From: an uncultured Dorea sp.
GTDB taxonomy: Bacteria > Bacillota > Clostridia > Lachnospirales > Lachnospiraceae
Length of the DNA: 64,000 bases
Assembly (NCBI GenBank): GCA_910587575.1
Contig: CAJULU010000001.1
Span: 53,142 to 117,141, forward strand
Direction of reading: 5' to 3'
Positions 53,858-62,172 of this stretch are shown here, piece after piece. Position numbers and translations under genes: made by a program. The first letter of the stretch is position 1. Each line of letters starts with the position of its first letter. The notes under the pieces were generated by a model, which saw nothing but the letters and a program-made list of their open reading frames with translations, was not told the origin of the DNA and made no database searches.

Positions 53858-54028
53858 ATGACCTGGAAAGTTGAATATTTGACAGAAGCCCTGGCAGATT
53901 TGGAAAAACTGGATAATTCAATCCGTAGGCCAGTCCTTAAAGGCATAAGTAAAGTACAAGAGAATCCGCTGCCACGAGCAGAGGGTGGTTATGGTGTACC
54001 ACTTGGAAATAAAGATAGTATGTGGTAA
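53858..54028 (+). pseudogene. 5' fragment of a RelE/ParE toxin gene
   Basis: MTWKVEYLTEALADLEKLDN then SIRRPVLKGISKVQENPLPR and EGGYGVPLGNK are the standard first two-thirds of a RelE/ParE toxin. The sequence then breaks off into DSMW-stop, losing the catalytic C-terminal strands. A fragment matching the missing C-terminus lies at 55844-55933, in the same direction. The gene was therefore split by an insertion of about 1.8 kb. GGAGG lies upstream; a longer start at 53828 is possible. Confidence 0.85.
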
Positions 54029-54185
54029 ATGGCCGTAAGGATCATCCGGGCGATAGCAATAATGGCACGTTTTTTACCACGGCGTTTCATAATGCGCCCA
54101 TATTTCTGCTTATAGTAAGTGATTTATTAGATTTCACGGCTGCATGGGCAACTTGTACCAATGCAGGTTTGAGGTAGACACAACT
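54028..54185 (-). mobile_element. IS110-family transposase remnant
   Basis: On the minus strand the pieces YLKPALVQVAHAAVKSNKS and TYYKQKYGRIMKRRGKKRA, then IIAIARMILTAIY, are typical of the C-terminal end of IS110-type (transposase_20) proteins. The two pieces are in different frames, and the DEDD catalytic part is absent. It lies at the left edge of the insertion that splits the toxin gene. Confidence 0.7.
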
Positions 54186-54309
54186 CTGTGTTGGACTTCA
54201 AAATTCCACACGGAGTTTTCAGATTTTGTAGTTCTTAGAAATTATGGTGGATTATTTTTTATATTCCTGTTATAATATACAAATCATAATGAAAGGAATG
54301 TAAGTTAAA

Positions 54310-55419
54310 ATGAAGTTGATATTCAATCGTTCGGTTAGCGTGATTCTTTCTGCCGTTATGCTGTTTGTGAGCGCCTTTTCCTTGAACGGCTGCGGCGTCA
54401 AGGATAATTCGCAGACAATGGAAACGGCTACAACAATTGCAGAAACCACTCAAGCGTTTGACGAACCGCAGCAAAAGCGAAAAATCATTATTGATACCGA
54501 CACTGCGGGCGACGACGCCTCCGCATTGATTATTGCGGCAAAGGATAAAAACATTGATATTCTTGGCGTGACGGTTTCCGCAGGAAACGTCAGTCTCGAT
54601 CAGGCAGTCAAAAATGCGTTGATGACGCTGGAAATGGCGGGCAGCGACGCCCCTGTTTATGCAGGCGCTTCTACTACATATACCGGCAAGGAACGTGAAA
54701 CCTTCAGCGTTTACGGTAAGGATGGTATGGGGGATCAAGACTTGATTCATCCCACGCGAAAAGCTGAGGATAAGGGCGCTGTTGATTTTATCGTTGAAGC
54801 GGTAAAGGCGAATCCCGACGAGGTGGAAATTGTCGCTCTCGGTCCCGTCACCAATCTTGCGCTCGCCTTTGACAAAGATCCCGAAACGATGAAGCGCGTC
54901 AAGAAATACTGGTCAATGGGAACCGCAGGCTTTGGATCTGGCAACGCAACGCCTGTTGCGGAGTTCAATGTTTATCATGACGCCGAGGCGTACAAGGTGC
55001 TGGTTGATTCGGGTGTGGCGATTACGGCAATCGGCTTCGATATGCTTCCTGAAGAAACTAATTTTTCCAAGGAAGAGCTTGACGAGCTGGAGAAAAAAGG
55101 CGGACTGTCGGAATTCTTCGCCAAAGCCTTCAGCGGACTGATAGAATTTAATACAGAAACAAGAGGCTTACCGATTGCCGATGATGCCGACGGAGTCGCT
55201 ATGGCTTGCGTACTGTGGGACGATTATCTTAAAAAGACCCAACCCTGCCACGCAAGCGTTATGACGGACGACAATGAAGCGTACGGGCAGGTAATTCTGT
55301 ACAAGGAAGGTTACGGCTACGACTCTCAGGTAACCTTTGATAATTACAACTTCTATGTTGCTACCGAAACAGACAGTAAGATATTTAAAGAAAAGCTTAT
55401 TGCTCTTTTAGATGAGTGA
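54310..55419 (+). CDS. Inosine-uridine-type nucleoside hydrolase, predicted lipoprotein
   Basis: 369 residues. The N-terminus is a lipoprotein signal peptide with lipobox SLNGC (Cys28), then a Thr-rich linker. The mature enzyme begins IIIDTDTAGDDASALII, the Ca-binding DTDxxxDD motif of IUNH enzymes, and has VALGPVTNLALAF, EFNVYHDAEA and a late ADDADGVAMACVL with the fourth Ca ligand. It should cleave extracellular ribonucleosides to ribose and base at the cell surface. Most nucleoside hydrolases are cytoplasmic, so the export signal is notable. Codon use (many GAC, GGC, GCG codons) differs from the genes around it. The gene lies in DNA inserted into the toxin gene and is probably a horizontally acquired passenger. 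Confidence 0.88.
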   Translation: MKLIFNRSVSVILSAVMLFVSAFSLNGCGVKDNSQTMETATTIAETTQAFDEPQQKRKIIIDTDTAGDDASALIIAAKDKNIDILGVTVSAGNVSLDQAVKNALMTLEMAGSDAPVYAGASTTYTGKERETFSVYGKDGMGDQDLIHPTRKAEDKGAVDFIVEAVKANPDEVEIVALGPVTNLALAFDKDPETMKRVKKYWSMGTAGFGSGNATPVAEFNVYHDAEAYKVLVDSGVAITAIGFDMLPEETNFSKEELDELEKKGGLSEFFAKAFSGLIEFNTETRGLPIADDADGVAMACVLWDDYLKKTQPCHASVMTDDNEAYGQVILYKEGYGYDSQVTFDNYNFYVATETDSKIFKEKLIALLDE

Positions 55420-55536
55420 TAGTTTATGAAAAGAAGATAATTATGATTTCACTAATCATCACCCCCACTTCAAGCGGAGGCCGCTGAAAAACATACTGCT
55501 TTTTAGGTTTAAGTTTCAAACACACACAAAAATCCA

Positions 55537-55700
55537 CTAGTACATCATTGCATTAATTCCTGAGTAATCAGCACTCGCTATCCGCGTCATCTGCACGCCT
55601 GCTAACCTAGATGTAGCCCGCTACACCGTCGGTTAGCAGACGCACAGCTGACACGAATATCGAGCACTATTACTTCAAGATTAATGCAATGATGTATTAG
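55537..55700. repeat. 164-bp long imperfect hairpin element with CTAGTA/TATTAG ends
   Basis: The arms CTAGTACATCATTGCATTAA and TTAATGCAATGATGTATTAG pair almost perfectly at the ends. Inner segments pair too: CCTGCTAACC with GGTTAGCAGA, and GTAATCAGCACTCG with CGAGCACTATTAC. The centre reads GATGTAGCCCGCTACACCGTCGG. Length, CTAGTA-type ends and centre all resemble the element at 36257-36418, though the arms differ in sequence. It fills most of the gap after the nucleoside hydrolase gene. Confidence 0.85.
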
Positions 55701-55843
55701 TTTCGATTACTCTAACGGTTTGCATCGACGCCGCAGCAGGTTTGATAAACAACGTTCATGGTGAAAACTCCTTTCAAAATTATCAGCAACGTGGAGAATT
55801 GGAAGACTTTCATTACTATTTGTGCCGCCGGCTTGGCGGCGGA

Positions 55844-55933
55844 ATGGAGATTGTTATGAAAGTAATTATTATATCTGCAAGGGATGAAAATAAAGTGTAT
55901 GATGAAGCTGGCAGCAGATGTGGTAAAAAATGA
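55844..55933 (+). pseudogene. 3' fragment of the split RelE/ParE toxin gene
   Basis: MEIVMKVIIISARDENKVYD followed by EAGSRCGKK is the normal C-terminal strand and tail of RelE/ParE toxins. It matches what the fragment at 53858 lacks and lies in the same orientation. The boundary on the left is not exact; similarity fades near 55840. The stop overlaps the start of the AraC gene (ATGA). Confidence 0.75.
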
Positions 55934-57096
55934 AAAGACAGGTCTTATTAAAAACAATTGTAATGCTGACACAGCTTCCCATCCGTGTATATGACAAATG
56001 CGGGTCAGAAGCAGAAAAATATGAGATTGTGCCAAGGGAGATCAATCAATATGAACATACGCTGATTCAGCAGACCCTCCGGAAGCTTGGCACCGAAGAG
56101 TTTGTGATTACAGAGTACGGGGAATCTCTGCCGGTTAGAATATATGGCTTATGCGGAACGGAGTATGATTATGTGGCCGGCCCGTTTGCCTATGGCTCCA
56201 TGGCTTCCGCAGAGATCCGGAACTATATGAGAAGATGGGAGATTGAGGAGTTCCCCCAGGTACAGCTGCGGGAAAGTCTTCTGGCGGCGAATCTGATTCT
56301 CAATGTTTTTGCGGGTAGATCTGACGGGACAGGCATTGACCTGCTGGACCGTTGTCTGGAAGAAGATGAGGATATCAGGATGACTTCTCTGGTGGGAGAG
56401 GAACTAAGACAGAGTGATTCCTTCCAGACGAATCATACCCAGGCAGATGAGAGCATTCTATATCAGCACGTGGAACATGGGAATGTGGAATATCTGAAGA
56501 AGAATTATGATCTGCTCTATCTGCCCCATCCGGTAATCTTAGAGGAGATTCATAAGAATGAAGAATATATGGCGGTCATAGGGATTTCCCTGGCATCCAG
56601 GGCCGCAATCCAGGGCGGTCTTACCTCCAAAGAGGGGTTTCTCATCAATGACATTTATCTCAAAAGACTGGCTGCGTGCAGGAGCGTGACACAGATCTAT
56701 GATCTGGTTAAGGAGGTGCATATCTACTGTGCTTCACAGGTGAGAAAAAAGCGGCAGGAGGTCATGACGAACCAGTATGTGGAACGATGTAAGAAGTTGA
56801 TCGTCTCGAAACGGCTGGAAACCATTAATCTGGAAGAACTGGCGGATGAGGTAGGGATCTCCAGAGAGTATCTGTCAAAATTATTTAAGCAGTATGAAGG
56901 AATTCCGGTTACGGAATATATTCTCAACATTAAGATCGAAGCAGCGTGCAATATGCTGAAATATTCAGACAGACAGGTACGTGAGATTGCGGATTATCTG
57001 AGTTTTGGGAGTTTGAGTTATTTCAGCCGGATTTTTAAGAAAAAGACAGGCGTGTCGCCTCAGCAATACCGTAAGGATCTGCAGAAAAATAACTGA
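55930..57096 (+). CDS. AraC-family transcriptional regulator
   Basis: 388 residues. The N-terminal about 270 residues form a sensor-like domain (VRIYGLCGTEYDYVAGPFA, HVEHGNVEYLKKNYDLL) shared by many clostridial AraC proteins, with no known ligand. The C-terminal two-unit helix-turn-helix reads INLEELADEVGISREYLSKL and VREIADYLSFGSLSYFSRIF, ending with GVSPQQYRKDL. Its start overlaps the stop of the toxin fragment, so it may originally have been controlled from that side; no strong ribosome site is visible. Targets are unknown; the GH120 promoter repeats are one candidate. Confidence 0.88.
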   Translation: MKRQVLLKTIVMLTQLPIRVYDKCGSEAEKYEIVPREINQYEHTLIQQTLRKLGTEEFVITEYGESLPVRIYGLCGTEYDYVAGPFAYGSMASAEIRNYMRRWEIEEFPQVQLRESLLAANLILNVFAGRSDGTGIDLLDRCLEEDEDIRMTSLVGEELRQSDSFQTNHTQADESILYQHVEHGNVEYLKKNYDLLYLPHPVILEEIHKNEEYMAVIGISLASRAAIQGGLTSKEGFLINDIYLKRLAACRSVTQIYDLVKEVHIYCASQVRKKRQEVMTNQYVERCKKLIVSKRLETINLEELADEVGISREYLSKLFKQYEGIPVTEYILNIKIEAACNMLKYSDRQVREIADYLSFGSLSYFSRIFKKKTGVSPQQYRKDLQKNN

Positions 57097-57130
57097 TACA
57101 GACAGGCAAGGATGTGTCAGCTATTTTTTT
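57093..57130 (+). terminator. Terminator after the AraC regulator
   Basis: CTGATACA pairs with TGTGTCAG (one G-U pair) around a 12-base loop and is followed by CTATTTTTTT. Confidence 0.8.
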
Positions 57131-57269
57131 GTCCCTTTTTATGCCAAAATCAGAAATCCCCAGATTGGAGAGCCATTCTCCTGACTGGAGATTGAACCAT
57201 CGGCCGAAATGTCATATAGTTTTATCAGCAGCAGGTAAGATAGGTCTGTCAGATCAGGAGGGAGAAGCA

Positions 57270-58043
57270 ATGGATCAGGTTAAAATCGGAAAATTCATAG
57301 CAAATATGAGAAAGAAGCAGGGACTGTCACAGAAACAGTTAGCGGAGCGGATTGACGTCACGGATAAAACGATTTCAAAGTGGGAGACGGGAAACAGGCT
57401 TCCGGATGCGTCTCTTCTTTTAAGGCTCAGCCAGGAACTTAAGATTGATGTAAATGAATTACTGGCAGGAGAAGAATTTCTGTCAGTAGAATTTTCTTCC
57501 GAGGAATATGTGAGAAAATCGGAGAGCAATCTTGTAAATCTGGTTGATGAGATCAACGAAAACGAGAAAAGAAGGAAGGGCACAGGAATCGGAACCATTG
57601 CAGGTGCTCTCTGTCTGGCCCTGGCTTTTCTGGGCCTGCTTGGTTCTACTTTGCCCAGGGGAAGGTATATCGACCTTCTTGACCTTCCTACCCTGCTCTG
57701 GCTGACCGGGGCAAAATTCCTGATTCTATCCGTCGGCGGCTGGTTCCGGGATTATTTAAATGCGTGGAAATTGTGCCTGCCGAAGACAGATCTGACAGAA
57801 AAGAGAATGAAATCGTCTCTGCTGGCCGTCAGATATGCAGGTGCATTGTCTTTGTCTCTCGGAGGACTGATATCCTCGGTCAGTTTATTTTCGCTGTTGT
57901 TTTATGGGAATGAGCATGTGTCTATCGGATCTGCGCTTGCCCAGATTGTACTGACAATATTTTATACGACTGTTGCAGAGACGGCCTATGTTATTTTAGG
58001 ATTCCGGATGAAACGGCTGATGGGGGAAAGGAGATCAGAATGA
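57270..58043 (+). CDS. Membrane-anchored XRE-family regulator
   Basis: About 257 residues from ATG 57270, with AGGAGGGAG upstream; a longer frame to 57114 has no ribosome site. Residues 1-60 are an XRE helix-turn-helix (MRKKQGLSQKQLAERIDVTD, KTISKWETGNRLPDASLLLR). After a charged linker come four hydrophobic helices (about 110-130, 145-165, 185-215, 225-250). The layout suggests a regulator that senses membrane state. It overlaps the ABC ATPase gene by 4 bases, so it probably controls the exporter operon that follows. Confidence 0.85.
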   Translation: MDQVKIGKFIANMRKKQGLSQKQLAERIDVTDKTISKWETGNRLPDASLLLRLSQELKIDVNELLAGEEFLSVEFSSEEYVRKSESNLVNLVDEINENEKRRKGTGIGTIAGALCLALAFLGLLGSTLPRGRYIDLLDLPTLLWLTGAKFLILSVGGWFRDYLNAWKLCLPKTDLTEKRMKSSLLAVRYAGALSLSLGGLISSVSLFSLLFYGNEHVSIGSALAQIVLTIFYTTVAETAYVILGFRMKRLMGERRSE

Positions 58044-58954
58044 GCAGAAAATTATTAGAGGTAAAAAATCTGACAAAAACATATTGTGAAGGGGCAATCG
58101 AGAACAGGGCCGTTGACCATGTGAGCCTGGAAGTTGACTTAGGAGAATTTGTTGTGCTTATGGGGGCTTCCGGCTCTGGAAAAACAAGCCTTCTCCATCT
58201 GCTTGCAGGGATTGATGATTTTAACGAAGGTACGGTTGAGTATACCCAGCGGGCGGGTGGACTCCGTCCATCAAGGTATACCCAAGGGCACACCGTGATG
58301 CATGCCCTACGGGCGGGTGGACTCCGTCCATCAAGGTATACCCAAGGGCACACCGATATGGCGAATCCATTTATGACAGGGGTTGTGGATTTTGGCCGGA
58401 TGAAAGAAAAAGAAAAGTCTCTGTTCAGGAGGGAAAATCTTGGGATTGTTTTCCAGCAGCAATGTCTGATCCCGGATCTTACGGTCTGTGAAAACATCAT
58501 GCTGCCTTTGATGCTGGCACAGCCTCGCGGCGGAAATGAGAGCCGAACATCCAGGAAGGACAGGGTTCTGGGGCTCTGCACCCGGTTTGGATTAGAGGAG
58601 CATGCGGACAAGGTTCCTTCCCGGCTTTCGGGCGGACAGCAGCAAAGGGCCGCCATCCTGCGTGCCATTGTAAACAAGCCGCCGCTTTTACTGTGCGACG
58701 AGCCTACGGGAAGCCTGAATCTGGCACAGACACAGCTTGTGATGGAACTGTTAAGTGAACTGAACCAGGACGGACAGACGATTCTCCTAGTGACACATGA
58801 CATCAGAGTTGCCGCCAGAGGGAGCCGGGTCATCTATATCGAAGACGGACGTGTGGCAGGAGAACTAATGTTTGCCAGGCCGGACGCTCTGGATGTAGAG
58901 GCTTCAGACAAAGAGCATAGACTCATGGATTTTCTGAAAGAGAGGGGGTGGTAA
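58040..58954 (+). CDS. ABC transporter ATPase carrying an in-frame repeat insertion
   Basis: 304 residues against about 250 for the family (MacB/LolD/BceA type). Walker A is GASGSGKT (42-49), the Q-loop GIVFQQQCLIPDLT, the signature LSGGQ (196-200), Walker B LLLCDEPTG with Asp220/Glu221, and the switch His in LLVTHDI. Between residues about 69 and 106, where related proteins have a short turn, two near-copies of RAGGLRPSRYTQGHT appear. They are encoded by reverse-oriented copies of the 61-bp repeat found at 33378. All catalytic motifs survive. The copy spacing here is 60 bases, which keeps the frame. The protein should power the FtsX-like permease encoded next. Confidence 0.92.
   Translation: MSRKLLEVKNLTKTYCEGAIENRAVDHVSLEVDLGEFVVLMGASGSGKTSLLHLLAGIDDFNEGTVEYTQRAGGLRPSRYTQGHTVMHALRAGGLRPSRYTQGHTDMANPFMTGVVDFGRMKEKEKSLFRRENLGIVFQQQCLIPDLTVCENIMLPLMLAQPRGGNESRTSRKDRVLGLCTRFGLEEHADKVPSRLSGGQQQRAAILRAIVNKPPLLLCDEPTGSLNLAQTQLVMELLSELNQDGQTILLVTHDIRVAARGSRVIYIEDGRVAGELMFARPDALDVEASDKEHRLMDFLKERGW
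58241..58355. repeat. Dispersed repeat (reverse orientation) inside the ABC ATPase gene
   Basis: From TATACCCAGCGGGCGGGTGG to CCCAAGGGCACACCG: one shortened unit, one full unit and a partial third unit of the 61-bp repeat, reverse complement of the 33378 copies. The internal period is 60 bases (GGGCGGGTGG at 58251 and 58311), so the reading frame is kept. Confidence 0.96.
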
Positions 58955-58955
58955 T

Positions 58956-61325
58956 TTGAAAGCGAGTATGATGTGCGGGCTTGCAAAGTTAAAAAAGAGA
59001 AAAATCCCCAGTCTGCTGCTGGGAATCTGCATTGCTATTACAGCGGCTTTACTGGTAAATGCCCTTGTTCTGGTGACAGAATCTGAGAGGATCTTTGACC
59101 GGGCATATGAGGAGATGGAAGGGGCACAGATGTGCTGTCTGTGGAAGAGTGGAGCGGTTTCCTGTGACATTGTGAAGGAATATATGGAAGATGTTTCAGA
59201 AGAACTGGATTACCAGCTTACAGAAAATACGAAGACGGTAGATTATATCGAAAAGGACGGTGTAAAGTTAAGTAATGGTATTTTGGCAGAACTGCCGGAG
59301 AACCTGTCTTCTGGGCAGGAACTGCTGCTCTCCCCAAAGCTGCCTGGCGAATCAGAGGCGGAAATGCCGGGAAAGGATGAGATCTGGGTCACGGTAAAGA
59401 TCGCAGCGGTTCTGAACCTGAAGGCAGGAGATACGGTTTCTTTGCAGTCAGCCGATGATTCTGTGAAGGCCAGGGTGGTAAAGATTGTTGCCGACCCGGC
59501 CTTTGGCGGCAGCAGCACCAACGTGTACCGGATGTGGTGCGGGTCTGGGCGGTTATCGGATTTTGAACTCCTGGGCAAGGATGGGGTAAGCTACCTGGAA
59601 ATCCGGTTCAGAGAGTACAGCCCGGAGGCTGAACAGAGGTTTATCCGCAAGACGGAAGCGTATTTCCAGATGCCGCTGGGGGATACGATTTATACATACA
59701 GCCAGATTAAAGGCGGGTATACGTCTGTTTACCAGATGGCAGGCGCACTTTTGAGTTTTGTCAGTGTCATCCTTGCGGTTACCATCGTCATCCTGACCCT
59801 GTTTCTTGTAAGAAGCGATATGGACGAAGATGTAAGGAAGATCGGTATTTTTAAATCCCTGGGTATGACGGGAGGCCAGATTGTAGGAGCATATGTAATC
59901 AGTTATGGAATCATCGGAACAGTCTGGGCCGCTGTTGGAAGTTTTCTGGGAATCAGGACTGCCCGTAGGATCATCGGCAGAATCCTGGCAGATATGGGAA
60001 TTTCCAGCATTCCTTCCGGGGAAATAGGATGGTATCCGCTGGCAGTATGGCTGGTTGTTGTAACAGCAGTTCTGCTGGTGTGTTTCGGCGGTATTTATAA
60101 AATATGGAGATTAAACGCCTCTGGCGCAGTAAGACAGGGGAGGTGGCAGACAAAGGAAAGATGTGGTAAAGTCAGGAAGTCTTTTGGTGATTCTGGAAGA
60201 GGATCTTTTGAATGGCATTATGCACTCAGAGGAATCCAGAATAGGAAAGGGAAATCTCTGTTTCTCGCTTTTGTGTCTCTGGTTTCCGGAAGTCTTGTCA
60301 CGGTCTGCCTGGGGTGTCTGAATGCTGTCGGGAATATTGACCAAAACCCGGAGACCTGGGGATTTATACGCACAGATATCTATGTCACTTCGGTAAAAGA
60401 GATTCCCGTAAGCAGGATACTTGAGGAATTAGAAGAAGATCCAGGGGTGGATTATACTTATGGGGTTCAGAAAATCCATCCGAAGTACCGGCTGCGGCAG
60501 GAGGAGACCTGGAAGAGTGTGGTGGCGGAACTTTATGAACTTCCCTGGAATGCGAAGATGAAGGATCAGTCTCTTTATGGAAGACGGCCCCGGAAGGAAC
60601 AGGAGATCAGCGTGGGAATTTCGCTGGCAGAAGCCTGTGGGCTGGAAATCGGGGATTCTATGGAATTGTTTGTGAACGGAGAAAAGAAGGCATATGAGAT
60701 CGTGGGAATGTTCCAGACCTTATCGAATTCCGGGAAGGTCATACGCATGGTCACGGACAATCTGGACGGCTTCCTGGCAGAAGACGGCGGTTATGGGGAT
60801 TATATGCTGGTGCTCTCTGACGATGCGGATAAATGGCAGTATGCGAAGGAACTGAATGAGAAGTATGACGGAGCATTTTCCTTTATTGCATCCAAATCAA
60901 ACGGGGAGAATATCACCGGGATATTAGAGCCTGCTGTTAAGATTGTTCTGACAGTATTGTCCGGAATACTGATTCTCGTGACCGTGAATCTTTCTTTTCT
61001 GCTGGTGAGGCAGGAGCAGAGGCTGATTGGCCTGCTGAAAGCCATAGGAATGACGCCGGGGCAGGTTCTTGAGATTTATCTGTGGAGAAACTGTCTGCCG
61101 GCCGTGGCAGGCAATGTCCTGGGGATTGCGGCAGGAACGTTTCTGGTCCCAAAGCTTCTTACCCCTTATGCAAAGGAATTCGGACTTACGGAATTTCCTT
61201 TTGCCGGTTCTTTAGGAGGGATTTCCATAGGGGGCTGCTTGATGCCTGCCTGCGTATTCCTGGGAACCTGGGCGGTTGTGGGGATGATTGGAAAGATCTC
61301 GGTGAGAGAATTAGTGAGTGAATAG
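58956..61325 (+). CDS. FtsX-like ABC transporter permease
   Basis: 789 residues with the double MacB/FtsX layout. There is a membrane helix near 18-40, a first extracellular domain (about 45-260), and three helices (about 265-400; LLSFVSVILAVTIVILTLFL, GIFKSLGMTGGQIVGAYVIS). A repeat of the pattern follows: helix near 435, extracellular domain to about 650, and three more helices with LLKAIGMTPGQVLEIYL. The conserved LG/IGMT loop that contacts the ATPase is present in both halves. Such pairs export peptides or lipids or remove antimicrobial peptides from the membrane. A TTG at 58956 is the start, after GGGGTGG. A two-component system follows, the usual arrangement for peptide-sensing exporters. 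Confidence 0.88.
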   Translation: MKASMMCGLAKLKKRKIPSLLLGICIAITAALLVNALVLVTESERIFDRAYEEMEGAQMCCLWKSGAVSCDIVKEYMEDVSEELDYQLTENTKTVDYIEKDGVKLSNGILAELPENLSSGQELLLSPKLPGESEAEMPGKDEIWVTVKIAAVLNLKAGDTVSLQSADDSVKARVVKIVADPAFGGSSTNVYRMWCGSGRLSDFELLGKDGVSYLEIRFREYSPEAEQRFIRKTEAYFQMPLGDTIYTYSQIKGGYTSVYQMAGALLSFVSVILAVTIVILTLFLVRSDMDEDVRKIGIFKSLGMTGGQIVGAYVISYGIIGTVWAAVGSFLGIRTARRIIGRILADMGISSIPSGEIGWYPLAVWLVVVTAVLLVCFGGIYKIWRLNASGAVRQGRWQTKERCGKVRKSFGDSGRGSFEWHYALRGIQNRKGKSLFLAFVSLVSGSLVTVCLGCLNAVGNIDQNPETWGFIRTDIYVTSVKEIPVSRILEELEEDPGVDYTYGVQKIHPKYRLRQEETWKSVVAELYELPWNAKMKDQSLYGRRPRKEQEISVGISLAEACGLEIGDSMELFVNGEKKAYEIVGMFQTLSNSGKVIRMVTDNLDGFLAEDGGYGDYMLVLSDDADKWQYAKELNEKYDGAFSFIASKSNGENITGILEPAVKIVLTVLSGILILVTVNLSFLLVRQEQRLIGLLKAIGMTPGQVLEIYLWRNCLPAVAGNVLGIAAGTFLVPKLLTPYAKEFGLTEFPFAGSLGGISIGGCLMPACVFLGTWAVVGMIGKISVRELVSE

Positions 61326-61360
61326 GAACGTACCTGTCTCCTTTCGTTCCCCAAAAGAGG

Positions 61361-61424
61361 GCCTTTCATTCCATTCTCTTGGAGAACGGGACAGTTCTGC
61401 CGATATATAGAATGGAAGCCTTTT
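61361..61424 (+). terminator. Hairpin (terminator or attenuator) between permease and regulator genes
   Basis: TTCCATTCT (61369-61377) pairs with AGAATGGAA (61409-61417), extended by GGC/GCC, with a nested AGAAC/GTTCT stem in the loop, and followed by TTTT. It probably reduces read-through from the transporter genes into the two-component genes. Confidence 0.6.
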
Positions 61425-61443
61425 GTGGGAATTGAGGTGATGA

Positions 61444-62172
61444 ATGGTGGAGATTGCTGTGGTTGATGATGAAAAGGAGATCAGAGAGCATATCTGCCGG
61501 CTGATTGAAAGGCAGAAGCCAGGCAGCCGGATCAGAGCCTATGCCGCCGGGGAGGAACTGCTGGCGGCGGGGGATGTGCCGGATATGGTTTTTCTTGATG
61601 TGCGTATGCCGGGGATGAATGGCATTGAGACGGCAAGAAGCCTTCGGAAAAGGCGGGAGGAGATCATTCTGATCTTCCTTACGGGACTGAAGGAGTATGT
61701 GTTTGATGCCTTTGATCTGTATGCGTTCCAGTATCTGTTAAAGCCTGTGGATGAGAAGAAATTTGCAGAAGTCCTTGAACGGGCATGCACAGAGGCAGGA
61801 AGGAGGAAGGGGAAGCAGGAACTTTTTATTAAGGCAAGGAATCTGACGCTTGACCAGGCAGATATTCTGTACATTGAGAGTAGAGGAAAGAAGGTTGAGA
61901 TTCACACTGTCCGGGAATATATGCCCCAAGGTGGTATGTCTTCGTGTATCGAGATTTACGCATCCATGGAAGAACTGACCGGACAGCTTGGGGAAGGGTT
62001 TTACCGCTGTCACCGGGCGTATATTGTGAACATGGCCCACATTACAGAGTATGGCAGTGACAGTATTATCCTTACCAATGGGGACAGTGTCTATCTGGCA
62101 AAGAAGAAGTACGGCGAATTTGTAAAGGCGTATATGTGGTATCTGCAGAATGGCGGTGTGTCCAGTGTATAA
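61444..62172 (+). CDS. LytTR-family response regulator
   Basis: 242 residues. The receiver domain begins MVEIAVVDDEKEIREHICRL, with phospho-acceptor Asp in MVFLDVRMPGMNGIET and Lys in LLKPVDEKKF. The LytTR domain follows (FIKARNLTLDQADILYIESRGKKVEIHT in two pieces, and GFYRCHRAYIVNMAHI). GAGGTGA lies close before the ATG; GTG 61447 is an alternative. It overlaps the kinase gene and is paired with it. The ABC/FtsX genes upstream are the likely target, giving a peptide-sensing and detoxification module. Confidence 0.92.
   Translation: MVEIAVVDDEKEIREHICRLIERQKPGSRIRAYAAGEELLAAGDVPDMVFLDVRMPGMNGIETARSLRKRREEIILIFLTGLKEYVFDAFDLYAFQYLLKPVDEKKFAEVLERACTEAGRRKGKQELFIKARNLTLDQADILYIESRGKKVEIHTVREYMPQGGMSSCIEIYASMEELTGQLGEGFYRCHRAYIVNMAHITEYGSDSIILTNGDSVYLAKKKYGEFVKAYMWYLQNGGVSSV

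Noticed and set aside
55440..55840. A tRNA or known riboswitch in the structured stretch
   Set aside because: The stretch is one long imperfect hairpin without a cloverleaf, CCA-type end or a riboswitch core that I recognise.
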